Shown: positions 1 to 7,706, counted from the first letter of the stretch. The stretch is DNA of 17,242 nt from an uncultured Actinomyces sp. (GCA_938022345.1 CALIEP010000115.1:1-17242); one strand, 5' to 3'. The notes: generated by a model not told the origin, from the letters alone. Numbers and translations are program-made.

Positions 1-2
1 GG

Positions 3-320
3 GGCTTCTCGCGCGACGACGTCGAAGGCGTGTTCTTCCCGCAGTACATCGAGGGTGGCATCTTTGGTGTTTCGCCCTTCGAGTCAATCGATGTTCACGG
101 TGTCGGTACGGTTGTGGCCGAGGGCGTGCGTCGTGCACGTTCCACCAAGCCGAACATCAAGCTTGGTGTCTGTGGTGAGCACGGTGGCGATCCCGCATCG
201 ATCCACTTCTTCCACAAGGTCGGACTCGACTATGTGTCCTGCTCGCCCTTCCGCGTGCCTGTCGCACGCCTGGAGGCCGGACGTGCAGCTGTTGAGGATC
301 ACACAGATATGACCGCGTGA
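3..320 (+). CDS. ppdK: Pyruvate, phosphate dikinase, C-terminal fragment
   Basis: This is the last 105 residues of a protein that begins before the window; the frame is open from base 3 to a TGA at 318-320. Visible are GFSRDD near the left edge, the segment KLGVCGEHGGDP with the catalytic cysteine of the PEP/pyruvate-binding domain, and the conserved end HKVGLDYVSCSPFRVPVARL. These match the C-terminal TIM-barrel domain of PPDK, which interconverts pyruvate, ATP and phosphate with PEP, AMP and pyrophosphate in the cytoplasm. The related PEP synthase and PTS enzyme I share the fold, but the CGEHGGDP and FRVP(V/I)ARL blocks favour PPDK. A strong hairpin terminator follows 38 bases downstream. 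Identification is confident; only about the last eighth of the protein is present. Confidence 0.95.
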   Translation, partial: GFSRDDVEGVFFPQYIEGGIFGVSPFESIDVHGVGTVVAEGVRRARSTKPNIKLGVCGEHGGDPASIHFFHKVGLDYVSCSPFRVPVARLEAGRAAVEDHTDMTA

Positions 321-358
321 CCGGCTGTAAGGATCGCGTCTAGCGCTTGATACAGCAC

Positions 359-397
359 AGTGCCCCGCCAGCTTCGGCTGGCGGGGCACTTGCGTTT
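359..397 (+). terminator. Rho-independent terminator after ppdK
   Basis: A perfect 14-bp stem (359-372 with 377-390) closes on a stable TTCG tetraloop (373-376). Its GC-rich core is GCCCCGCCAGC paired with GCTGGCGGGGC, and a TTTT run follows at 394-397. It lies between the convergent ppdK and membrane-protein genes. There is no T-run on the minus strand, so it should work mainly for ppdK. Confidence 0.85.
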
Positions 398-457
398 TCA
401 GGGTACTTGCGTGCGAATCGTCATGGCACCCTATGGAATCAAGAGATCGCCCGAGTG

Positions 458-1072
458 TCAGTAATTCTTAAATCCGGGCTTCCCGGCTGGTGGCGGGAAA
501 GCGCCGGGCGCTGGTGTAGGGGGAGTGGCTGGCGGTGTATACGGTGACGTGGGCATCGCGCTACCGCTCTCCACAACCATCACATTGCCGTTGGTGAGCA
601 CGATGTTGGCAGGGGAGTGCAGCCGAGCCATAGCTGTTTGCCGTTTACGCCATGCAAAAACGGCAATGATGAGGGCAAGCACAATGTAAATAGCGTGTTC
701 GACGGTTGGATCATCTGCAAGGTTGGGTGCAACTTCTTCTAGCATTTTCAGAACAAAAGTCAGCATAAGGATCAGGCTTGAGACGACCACGATCGGGAAA
801 CTGACAATCGCATAGATGCGTTGAGAGACCGAGTACAGCAGGTGATTGAGCTTGTAATAGGCGAATCCGACAACAACCATTGCAACGACACCCCAAATAA
901 ATTGCGCCTTTTCTGAGGATGTCAGCCAACCCATGTGATCCATCGTGAAAATGCCCGAAAATCCTATGACAAGCAAATAGTCGGGAGAGAAGATCATCCA
1001 CAGCAGCATGCCCATGTAGAAAAAGAGGACGACGATAACCACACAAATCAAGAGCGCGAACACCAGTACCAT
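458..1072 (-). CDS. Small integral membrane protein with proline-rich tail, unknown function
   Basis: A 204-residue protein that I do not recognise. The N-terminus (about residues 2-45) is almost entirely hydrophobic and could hold one or two membrane segments. Further hydrophobic stretches lie near 58-75, 85-110 and 128-141, so four to five membrane spans are likely. After a basic patch (WRKRQ) comes a soluble tail ending in a Pro/Ala-rich stretch (about 173-198) and GFKNY. The ATG at 1072 has AGGA seven bases upstream on the minus strand, which supports this start. The gene is convergent with ppdK and separated from the GDPD gene by an AT-rich region. No catalytic motif is visible. The membrane location is confident; the function is unknown. 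Confidence 0.75.
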   Translation of the reverse strand: MVLVFALLICVVIVVLFFYMGMLLWMIFSPDYLLVIGFSGIFTMDHMGWLTSSEKAQFIWGVVAMVVVGFAYYKLNHLLYSVSQRIYAIVSFPIVVVSSLILMLTFVLKMLEEVAPNLADDPTVEHAIYIVLALIIAVFAWRKRQTAMARLHSPANIVLTNGNVMVVESGSAMPTSPYTPPATPPTPAPGAFPPPAGKPGFKNY

Positions 1073-1080
1073 GCCGTCAT

Positions 1081-1530
1081 CCTAACAATGTGAAATTTGT
1101 GCTAGCTGATAACTGTCTGGGTGTGGAAATTGCTGCTTGGGCAGTATTTGTTCTGCTGGGTTGAGTGAGCTTTGACGGCACCTGTTCCCAATTTTTAATT
1201 GAAAAAATAAGACCTGACGAGTTGTCTGCTTCTCTAAAGTGGCGAATGGTACAACTATGTATCCGCACATAGGTGCAGATGCCATTGCACATAAGTGCAG
1301 ACAGCTTGGTAAATTCTGCGCAATTTCTTTACAATAGCTTTTGACCTGCGTAAATATAGTTGTATTATCGATGTTCGCGTTGAGCGGATATGTAAAATTG
1401 TGTGCGGGAACACATTTATAAGCATGAAACTGGAACACGCCAGTCAGATAATTAACAGCGGAGATCGGAGACTATTAGTCCCTGATCTTTAGGTTTTGTC
1501 CATCCTCGACAAGGAAGTCAGTGAACTTCT
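1081..1530. promoter_or_regulatory. AT-rich divergent regulatory region upstream of the GDPD/MFS unit
   Basis: A 450-base gene-free stretch that is clearly more AT-rich than its surroundings from about 1190 to 1440. It holds three structures. First, a pair of dyads GCAC-N4-GTGC (1265-1276 and 1287-1298) within a 22-bp direct repeat whose shared 15-mer is GCACATARGTGCAGA. Second, a promoter at 1341-1368. Third, an inverted repeat AAATTGTGT...ACACATTT (1395-1418) just downstream of the predicted start point. That layout suits a regulator acting upstream and a repressor site in the leader, but no regulator gene is in the window. No small ORF or RNA gene could be supported here. Confidence 0.5.
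1341..1368 (+). promoter_or_regulatory. Predicted sigma-A promoter for GDPD/MFS
   Basis: TTGACC (1341-1346) and TATTAT (1363-1368) are separated by 16 bases, close to the housekeeping consensus. Transcription would start near 1375, leaving a leader of about 155 bases before the GDPD start codon. The inverted repeat at 1395-1418 falls within that leader. Confidence 0.55.
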
Positions 1531-2265
1531 ATGGAACGTCGCATTTTTGCACACCGCGGTTTGAACCGTGTCGCACCCGAGAACACTCTTGCAGCTTTTG
1601 AAAAGACTGCAGATGCTGGTCTCACCTGGATTGAGACTGACGTCGACATCCTTGGTGACGGTACGCCAATCGTCATCCACGACACGTCGCTTGATCGTAC
1701 GACCAATCGCAGCGGGTCGTACTATGGCCTCGAGAAGGCAGATCTGGCATCGATCGATGCCGGTTCATGGTTCTCTCCGGAATTCACCGGACAGCCTCTG
1801 CCCACCCTTGAGCAGCTGATCGAGCTCCTCAACCGCCGTGGACTGAATGCCAACATTGAGATCAAGTCGAATGAGGCCGGTGGCGCCATGTCCATGCGCC
1901 TCATTGATTCGATTCTTGATGCGCTGACTGGACTTGACCCCGAACGAGAGGTTTTCTTCTCCTCCTTTAATCACGTGTTGCTGGCGAAGATTAAGGAACG
2001 CGCACCTCAGTACGAAGTGGGCTGCCTGTACGAGACTTGTGCTCTCTACGACGACTGGAAGTCCATGCTCGAGCTGGTTGGCGCGTCATACATTCACCCC
2101 GAGGACCGCGGTCTGACCAAGTCCAAGGTTGAGGCCTTCCGCGAGGCAGGCTTCGGTGTCAACGTGTGGACCGTGAACTCGATTGATCGAGCACATGAGC
2201 TCTTCAATTGGGGCGCAACCGGTGTCTTCACCGATGTTGCAGACTCTTTTGCCCATCTTCAGTGA
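1531..2265 (+). CDS. Glycerophosphodiester phosphodiesterase (GDPD family)
   Basis: This 244-residue enzyme is expected to hydrolyse glycerophosphodiesters to glycerol 3-phosphate and an alcohol. The GDPD hallmarks are in order: AHRG (7-10, catalytic His8), PENT (16-19), the metal-binding ETD (35-37), IHD (49-51, second catalytic His50), NIEIKS mid-protein, FSSFN, NVWTVN and GVFTD at the end. Length and motif spacing match the single-domain bacterial GDPD (UgpQ-like). There is no signal peptide, so it should act in the cytoplasm on imported substrate. AAGGAAG lies about 13 bases before the ATG, a rather long spacing. The MFS gene follows after 28 bases with no terminator, so the two are probably co-transcribed. 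The family is confident; the exact substrate is unknown. Confidence 0.93.
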   Translation: MERRIFAHRGLNRVAPENTLAAFEKTADAGLTWIETDVDILGDGTPIVIHDTSLDRTTNRSGSYYGLEKADLASIDAGSWFSPEFTGQPLPTLEQLIELLNRRGLNANIEIKSNEAGGAMSMRLIDSILDALTGLDPEREVFFSSFNHVLLAKIKERAPQYEVGCLYETCALYDDWKSMLELVGASYIHPEDRGLTKSKVEAFREAGFGVNVWTVNSIDRAHELFNWGATGVFTDVADSFAHLQ

Positions 2266-2293
2266 GTGAATCTCGAAAGGTAAATTAAACAAC

Positions 2294-3628
2294 ATGTCTG
2301 AAACCTCAGTAGGCACAAAGTCGCGCCTCCCTAAGTTCATGCAGAAGGGACGCCTAGGCGGCTTCCTCACTGTCGTGCTGACCGGCCAGCTGGTCTACGT
2401 CTCCTTCGAGGCGTTCAAGGGATCTCTGCTGATCCCCGTGACCAATGCTCTTGGCATCACGGTCGCCGACTTCGGTACCATCATGGGCTGGCTCGGCATT
2501 GCCATGTTCATGTACGTGCCCGCCGGCTGGGTGAACAACCGTTTCCCCATCCGTAACATTCTGATCTGCTTCGCCTCGTGGCGACTGCTGACCTTCCTGT
2601 TCCTGTGGCTCTCCCCGGTCTTGGGCTACCACCTGAACATCAAGATGCTTGTTGGCATTGCAATTACGTGGGCAATTTGGGACGCCATCGGTTGGCCCGC
2701 CGTCGTCAACGGCGTTGCCTTCATGGCATCTGACTCTGACTCCAAGGGCCGTGGCCTCGCAATGGGCCTCCTCGAGTCGATCCGTCGTGGCCTTGAGTTC
2801 TGCATGAACCTCATCATCATCGGCTGCATGGCCATTTTCCCGACCCACGCAAACGGCATCATGATCGGCTTCGGTCTTGCTTACTCGCTGCTGCTGATCC
2901 CGAACATCATCGCCATCCTGCGCTTCGTTCCCGCCAACGCTGTTGCCGAGTCCGAAGGCCACACCAAGAACACCGCAGCTCTCATGGGTCTGCTCAAGGT
3001 TCTGGCACAGCCCGGTGTTTGGTTCGCAGGTATCGCCGGCATGTGTGTTTACTGGTGCTACGTCAACCTGATCTACTCCTCGGCTCCTTACTTGAAGCTG
3101 GTCTTCCACGCATCTGACGCTGCCTCTGGTGCATTCGGTATCTTCTCCACCGGTTTCGTTGGCATCATCGCCGGCTTGGTTGCAGGGATGCTCGCTGACT
3201 ACGTCTTCAAGTCCTCGACCACCATGGTTGCAGTCGCTATGACAGTTATCGCCATCGGCGTTGGCCTGGTCTACCTGCTGCCCGCATCCGACTCGATGAT
3301 GTGGCCTGCAATGATCCTGCTGGTCGTCATGGCATTCGGTGTCTTCCTTGGTAAGTCCGTGCTGCTTGCTCCTATCGCTGAGCTGCACCTGCCCGAGGAA
3401 ATAAACGGCTCCGCAATGTCGGTCGGTTCCTTCCTGGTCTACGCTTCCATCCTTTGGGGCAACCCGACCACCGCTGGAATCATCACCGCCCACGAGGCCA
3501 ACCCCTACGATGGCTACCGCATCATCTTCCTGATCACGCTCTGCGTGGCAGTCGTTGGTGCTGCTTGCGCCTACGCACTGGTGTTCTCGAACCGTCGCAA
3601 GAAGGCTCTGAGCGCCGAGGTTGAGTGA
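2294..3628 (+). CDS. MFS transporter, probably partner of the GDPD
   Basis: A 444-residue, very hydrophobic protein with the length and spacing of a 12-helix major facilitator. A motif-A-like loop (GWVNNRFPIRN, about 78-88) follows the second helix, and a hydrophilic central loop lies near 212-230. The segment DAIGWPAVVNG (130-140) and the charged SDSDSKGRG that follows resemble organophosphate:phosphate antiporters (GlpT/UhpT-like), but I cannot assign a subfamily firmly. The ATG is preceded by GAAAGG at a long distance (about 13 bases). It lies 28 bases after the GDPD gene, so glycerophosphodiester or glycerol 3-phosphate uptake is a reasonable inference. Codon use is strongly biased to C-ending codons (ATC, CTG, GTC), as in well-expressed genes. 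A long terminator closes the unit. Confidence 0.88.
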   Translation: MSETSVGTKSRLPKFMQKGRLGGFLTVVLTGQLVYVSFEAFKGSLLIPVTNALGITVADFGTIMGWLGIAMFMYVPAGWVNNRFPIRNILICFASWRLLTFLFLWLSPVLGYHLNIKMLVGIAITWAIWDAIGWPAVVNGVAFMASDSDSKGRGLAMGLLESIRRGLEFCMNLIIIGCMAIFPTHANGIMIGFGLAYSLLLIPNIIAILRFVPANAVAESEGHTKNTAALMGLLKVLAQPGVWFAGIAGMCVYWCYVNLIYSSAPYLKLVFHASDAASGAFGIFSTGFVGIIAGLVAGMLADYVFKSSTTMVAVAMTVIAIGVGLVYLLPASDSMMWPAMILLVVMAFGVFLGKSVLLAPIAELHLPEEINGSAMSVGSFLVYASILWGNPTTAGIITAHEANPYDGYRIIFLITLCVAVVGAACAYALVFSNRRKKALSAEVE

Positions 3629-3660
3629 TCCTTTCACGGATACTCTCCACTGAATCCAAT

Positions 3661-3687
3661 TCAGTTGGCCTCTCGAGGTTGAACTGA
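3661..3687 (+). repeat. Weak stem-loop upstream of the main terminator
   Basis: TCAGTT (3661-3666) pairs with AACTGA (3682-3687), and the CCT/AGG pairs inside lie across a small internal loop. It sits between the MFS stop and the strong terminator. It could be an RNA processing or stabilising stem, or chance. Confidence 0.35.
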
Positions 3688-3690
3688 CTG

Positions 3691-3753
3691 AGGCGGGTCC
3701 GCATCGTCCCAGGTACTTCGGTACCGGACTGAGACGATGAGGACCCGCCTTTT
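3691..3753 (+). terminator. Long Rho-independent terminator after the MFS gene
   Basis: An extended hairpin. AGGCGGGTCC (3691-3700) pairs with GGACCCGCCT (3741-3750), CATCGTC with GACGATG, and CCGGTAC-type pairs close on an apical TTCG loop. A TTTT run ends at 3753. The roughly 60-base structure is much longer than needed for termination and should insulate the downstream gene. Confidence 0.9.
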
Positions 3754-3905
3754 ACATGCCCTCAAGCCCTTACTTCCCCGTCATCACTCTCAACTTCTCC
3801 GGCCCGTCTTCGTCCACGCCTCGGCGTGATTGTGGAACAATAAGACCAGATCGCATCTACCATTCATCAACACATCTAGCATCAGCGCGAGGGGTTGGAA
3901 GCTTC

Positions 3906-5039
3906 ATGGCTCTCTTTGAATTCGACGAGGGGCGTTTGATCCCTGCCCAATTCGGCCGCTCAGTATCCGACGGTTTGACCCCCGAAATCGTTGATGCCGT
4001 GTGTAATCAGGTGCTCGAGATCGTTTCGCGCCCACTTTTCCCCATCACGTGGCGCGATATTTCCCCCTTTGAGGGTTCGGCCTTTGTTGACGGCTCCGCG
4101 GAAGACGAAGCTCCTCGGCTGACCGCCCTTGATCCTTCGGGTCAAGTCGTCTCAGTCGAGATTCTTGACTTCTTGGACTCAGATACGCTGATTCAGTCCC
4201 TTTCGCGACTTGCTGGAACCGCCGCACTGTCGTGGTCGGATCTGGCTCGCGAATATCCCGGAGGCGTCGCAGCTTTTAAGTCCGGGTGGATTCAGTTCCG
4301 CGATTCCATGCCGCCTTCGCCCGGTGCAGGTCCGCGCCTGGTCATGGTGGTTGGCCGCATTGATCCCGCTGTTCGCCCGGCGCTTGAGGTTCTGGCTGCC
4401 TCCGGCGTTGAGGTTCATGAAATGAGCCTTCGCCAGATGAGCAATGGGCGTTCTTTCCTTGAAGTTCACGCTGTGGGTCCGCGTACCTACGCACACGCCC
4501 CCCACCTGCTTGCTGGGCGCTCCGACGACGTCCCCGCGATCGCCTCGTCAATTCGCGACGTGGCCGCTCCCGTGACCATTGAGTCCTCCGCGGGCGCTGG
4601 CTTTGTTGCTTCCAAACCGGCTACAGAGGCCTCGGCGCTCGAAGGAAGCGATTTGCATCATCATGCTGCGCCAGTTTTTGGCGAAGATGGCGACGATGAC
4701 TCAGAAGAGGAAAGCGAAGAGCTCCGCGCTGCACGCGAGGCCGGGATCCCTGTCCTCTCGCGTGATGCGGCCGCCCTGCGTGTCCTCGGGCAGATTATTG
4801 CCGAGGATGTTCCCGCAATTATCGTTGGTGTTCCTCAGGCAGAGTGTGAATTCACGGCCGCTGGCCTGGTCCGCTCGGGCGATGAGAGCTGGGATAACCC
4901 GCAGGAAGCCCTTTCCTACTTTGGTGTTTCCGGTAACGGCTGGACGCTGTGGCACCTAGGTGGGGAAGAAGGCCCGACCTTGGGTGAGTCTCTGGCAGAG
5001 GTCAACCGAGAGATCATTCGCGAGTACTCGCGCGATTAG
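3906..5039 (+). CDS. Uncharacterised protein with RAMA-like C-terminus
   Basis: 377 residues, soluble, with no signal peptide. I chose the ATG at 3906 because it follows TTGGAAG at good spacing; an earlier in-frame start at 3756 would sit directly on the terminator. Residues 70-100 (RLTALDPSGQVVSVEIL...) resemble the core strands of PD-(D/E)xK-type folds, but the catalytic Lys is not evident. Residues 143-188 look like another alpha/beta unit. A very acidic linker (259-272) follows, then residues 314-351 with GLVRSGDESWDNPQEA and GNGWTLWHL. That pattern resembles the RAMA domain, known from restriction and methylase-associated proteins (SPxxA...VNGWxFW). The gene is monocistronic and overlaps its convergent neighbour by 3 to 4 bases. 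The domain links are from memory of motifs and are tentative; the function is unknown. Confidence 0.7.
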   Translation: MALFEFDEGRLIPAQFGRSVSDGLTPEIVDAVCNQVLEIVSRPLFPITWRDISPFEGSAFVDGSAEDEAPRLTALDPSGQVVSVEILDFLDSDTLIQSLSRLAGTAALSWSDLAREYPGGVAAFKSGWIQFRDSMPPSPGAGPRLVMVVGRIDPAVRPALEVLAASGVEVHEMSLRQMSNGRSFLEVHAVGPRTYAHAPHLLAGRSDDVPAIASSIRDVAAPVTIESSAGAGFVASKPATEASALEGSDLHHHAAPVFGEDGDDDSEEESEELRAAREAGIPVLSRDAAALRVLGQIIAEDVPAIIVGVPQAECEFTAAGLVRSGDESWDNPQEALSYFGVSGNGWTLWHLGGEEGPTLGESLAEVNREIIREYSRD

Positions 5040-6157
5040 ATAAACGCCTTAATCCAGCGATCCATTGTTTCGTAGACCCGTGCGCGCACCTGAGGGTCAG
5101 AAAGTAGCAGGTCGTGCTTGCCTGGGAAACTGGCAATGGTCACCAGTGGTCCTAAGCGTGATGAGCGTTCCAAGATGACCTCCCGATCTAAGACGACGTC
5201 ACTTGAAAAGGTTTCTGGCGTGAATTCTTCGCTGAAGAAACTTGATGTCGACATCATCGAAAGCACTGGAATATCCAATTTGACCGAAGTCGCAACGCTG
5301 TCGTGGCCTTCAAGGATTGCCTCGAGCCAGGCTGCGTAAACGGGGTATGAACCGGGACGCTTCCACTCCAGTGCGTAATCCCATCCCTGAACAGCGGGGT
5401 CGTCGGTGTAGGCCTTGAGAGATTCTGGTAGGGGTGCCTCTAGCGAGTTCCAGCCCTCGTGGAGCGAACGGGCGTAGTTATCTGGGCCGCTGCCTCCTCC
5501 TGGAACTGCCCACATCGGATTTCGAGAGGCGATGCGTTCCAGAATTGGAGCCATGGTTGAACGCATGGAAGCCATTGTCTGCATTTCAAGCCACGCAGAA
5601 TTCAAGATGAGGCCGTCGATCGCGCCGGGATGGCGATTCGCCCACAGTGTTGCAAGCAATCCGCCCGTTGAGTGACCCATAAGAACAAGTGGAAGGTCGG
5701 GATAATCATCGCGGATCAGATCCAGAGCTTCTCCGAGTTCCTCATCGTACAAGCTGAGGTTTGAAATGAATCCCATGCGCTGGCCGGGGCGGAGCGAACG
5801 ACCATACCTGCGTAGGTCGATTGCGTAGAAAGCCCCTGCGCAGTCGGCGATATTTTGGGCTAGCTCGCGTTGGAAGAAGTAGTCGTTGCGGCCGTGAATG
5901 TACAGGGTAATGAAACGAGGGGAGGGGGAAGAAGCTGCATGACCTTGGTAGCGAACCAAAGTTGCAACAACAGGACCAGCGTCATCATCCATGAGGGGGA
6001 TTGTGCGTGATTCGTAGCCCTCACCCAGGACGTCGCGCCGCCACTGGCCAACGGGGGCTGGGCCTTCTTCTCCCCAGGGGGCCAGCACGGCCTCGTCTAC
6101 GAGGCCGTTGAAGCCATCGGTGCTGCTTGGGGACTCGGGGAGCTCGGTTTCGTCCAC
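5036..6157 (-). CDS. Alpha/beta hydrolase (serine lysophospholipase/monoacylglycerol lipase type)
   Basis: A cytoplasmic alpha/beta hydrolase of about 373 residues. Numbering from the upstream ATG at 6187, it shows YIHGRND (96-102, oxyanion region), DLRRYGRS (124-131), the nucleophile elbow GHSTG (171-175, Ser173), an acid candidate at Asp330 or Asp334, and the catalytic His in GKHDLLLS (His358). This is the arrangement of COG2267-type lipases/esterases; the substrate cannot be told. I prefer the GTG at 6157, because AGGAG lies eight bases upstream. The ATG at 6187 adds ten residues but has no clear ribosome site. No signal peptide is visible. Its stop codon overlaps that of the convergent upstream gene, so there is no room for a terminator between them. 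Confidence 0.88.
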   Translation of the reverse strand: MDETELPESPSSTDGFNGLVDEAVLAPWGEEGPAPVGQWRRDVLGEGYESRTIPLMDDDAGPVVATLVRYQGHAASSPSPRFITLYIHGRNDYFFQRELAQNIADCAGAFYAIDLRRYGRSLRPGQRMGFISNLSLYDEELGEALDLIRDDYPDLPLVLMGHSTGGLLATLWANRHPGAIDGLILNSAWLEMQTMASMRSTMAPILERIASRNPMWAVPGGGSGPDNYARSLHEGWNSLEAPLPESLKAYTDDPAVQGWDYALEWKRPGSYPVYAAWLEAILEGHDSVATSVKLDIPVLSMMSTSSFFSEEFTPETFSSDVVLDREVILERSSRLGPLVTIASFPGKHDLLLSDPQVRARVYETMDRWIKAFI

Positions 6158-6231
6158 TGTACTCACTCCTGTGTTGGGGATCTGCATTGATTTTATGTGG
6201 ATCTTCGCCTGAAAGGTATCGTTATTTGGGG

Positions 6232-6297
6232 TGAATGTTACAAATGTTGCGGTCGTGATTTATGTGGCTTCGGTTAAACGTTGTTGCGAATGTTGTC
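6232..6297 (+). promoter_or_regulatory. TGTTRY direct repeats upstream of the NlpC/P60 gene
   Basis: Two related 16-mers, TGTTACAAATGTTGCG (6236-6251) and TGTTGCGAATGTTGTC (6282-6297), agree at 12 of 16 positions. Each contains two TGTTRY half-sites nine bases apart, giving four half-sites in the divergent hydrolase/NlpC spacer. Direct repeats of this kind suit an OmpR-family response regulator. MtrA, known to control NlpC/P60 genes in actinobacteria, is a candidate by inference only. A TATATG (6322-6327) with a poor -35 lies downstream. Confidence 0.35.
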
Positions 6298-6370
6298 TAA
6301 GTGAACTACTCTCGAATGCTGTATATGACGACGCACGCCCTTATCCCGGCGTACAACGACAGGTGGACCA

Positions 6371-7669
6371 GTGAGACGTGAGACAAAGCGCCGCGGTATT
6401 CGCGCAATCAGCGTGACCGCGCTATTTGCATCACTCGCTGCAGCAACTCCCGGTATCGCTCTTGCAGCTCCCAGTGACGAAGAGATCGCACGAGCCCGCG
6501 AAGCCGAAAATGCGGCAAAAATGTCGGTCGCTCAGATCGAAGTAGAACTTGCAAGCGTAAAAAGCGAAGCTGAAGTCGCGCTTCAGAAAGCCATGAGTGC
6601 TGCGGAAGAGCTGAACGGTGCCCGCTACTCGCTCGAACAGGCGACCCAGACCGCACGTCAAGCGCAGGCGGATGCTGATAAAGCGAAGGCTGATTACGAG
6701 GCAGGCAAGCAAGAGATTGCCTCGATCGCACAGACGGCATACCGCGATGGTGGTTCATCCCTTGACTCCATCGCCCCCTATCTTTCCGCCGACGGGCTGC
6801 GCACGGTCGAAACCAAGCAGGCTACGCTCAACTCTTTCTCGGCCTCGGCGAACGTCAAAATGCAAAAGGTTGCCGCGCTTGAGCAGGTCGCAAACGTTAT
6901 GAACGACGCTGCGATCCAGGCGCAGGCAAAGCAGGCGGAAGCAACCGCACAGGTTGAAGCTCGTACCGCTGCGGCTCAGAGCGCTGCAAACAACGCAAGT
7001 AATGCGCAGGCCATGACTGCTGCTCGCCGTGATGCTTTGGTTGCGGAGCTCGCGCGCAAGCAGAACACAACCGTTGAGCTGATTAATCAACGCGAGGCCG
7101 AGCTTGAGGCGCAGCGTCAGGCGGCAGCAGCTGAAGCCGCACGCCAGGCTGCCGCAGCAGAGGCTGCACGCCAGCAGGCAGCTGCCGAAGCCGCGCGTCG
7201 CGCACGTGAACAGCAGAACTCGTACACGCCAGCTCCTGCTCCGGCAGCCAGCTATGACGACGACGATGATGACACTCCATCGCGGGGCGGCGGTGGCGGT
7301 GGTAATTCTAATGCCGCTGCAGGTGCCATCGCCTGGGCGAAGAGTAAGCTCGGCGCGCAATACGTGTGGGCGGGCGAAGGTCCAGGCTATGACTGCTCCG
7401 GTCTGGTCACCATGGCGTACCGTTCGCAGGGGATCTACCTGACCCACTGGTCGCAGGCACAGTACTCGGAAGGCACTCGCGTGCCGGTCAGCCAAGCCCA
7501 GCCCGGCGATCTGATTTTCTGGAACTGGGATGGTGGCAACATCGACCACGTTGCGATCTACCTGGGCAATAATCAGATCATCGAGGCGCCCACCTTTGGT
7601 GTTCCGGTTCGAATCACCTCGATCTACGGATGGAGCGCGGTTCTGCCCTACGCAGTGCGCGTGGTATGA
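6371..7669 (+). CDS. Secreted coiled-coil NlpC/P60 peptidoglycan endopeptidase (RipA-like)
   Basis: A 432-residue exported cell-wall hydrolase expected to cut stem peptides of peptidoglycan. The order is a basic n-region (RRETKRRG) and signal peptide ending near GIALA-AP (about 32), a long Ala/Gln/Glu-rich coiled coil (35-280), a low-complexity hinge with tandem AAAAEAARQ units (250-275), a run of six Asp (296-301) and a run of six Gly (306-311), then the NlpC/P60 domain (about 315-432). The catalytic residues are Cys342 (YDCSG), His393 (DHVAIYLG) and Glu405 (IIEAP), the same Cys-His-Glu set described for mycobacterial RipA. The GTG start has AGGTGG four bases upstream. The coiled-coil plus P60 layout is that of RipA-type or PcsB-type division hydrolases. 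The gene is monocistronic and divergent from the hydrolase. Confidence 0.93.
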   Translation: MRRETKRRGIRAISVTALFASLAAATPGIALAAPSDEEIARAREAENAAKMSVAQIEVELASVKSEAEVALQKAMSAAEELNGARYSLEQATQTARQAQADADKAKADYEAGKQEIASIAQTAYRDGGSSLDSIAPYLSADGLRTVETKQATLNSFSASANVKMQKVAALEQVANVMNDAAIQAQAKQAEATAQVEARTAAAQSAANNASNAQAMTAARRDALVAELARKQNTTVELINQREAELEAQRQAAAAEAARQAAAAEAARQQAAAEAARRAREQQNSYTPAPAPAASYDDDDDDTPSRGGGGGGNSNAAAGAIAWAKSKLGAQYVWAGEGPGYDCSGLVTMAYRSQGIYLTHWSQAQYSEGTRVPVSQAQPGDLIFWNWDGGNIDHVAIYLGNNQIIEAPTFGVPVRITSIYGWSAVLPYAVRVV

Positions 7670-7706
7670 CGGCGTGAGTCGCGGGGGCATTTTCCTCTGC
7701 TTTTGT

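Noticed and set aside
1375..1405. Resemblance to the lac operator (TTGAGCGGAT)
   Set aside because: The match covers only about ten bases and lacks the symmetric half, so chance is the simpler explanation.
2354..3637. 427-codon open frame on the minus strand opposite the MFS gene
   Set aside because: It results from the strong C-ending codon bias of the MFS gene. The translation is rich in His, Asp and Gln with no recognisable domain.
6188..6370. c-di-AMP (ydaO-type) riboswitch before the NlpC/P60 gene
   Set aside because: Such riboswitches are common before actinobacterial wall hydrolases, but the leader here is short and I could not find the conserved core elements.
6755..7690. 311-codon open frame on the minus strand opposite the NlpC/P60 gene
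   Set aside because: It is a shadow of the Ala-rich coiled-coil gene, with no ribosome site and a Cys/Arg-rich low-complexity translation.
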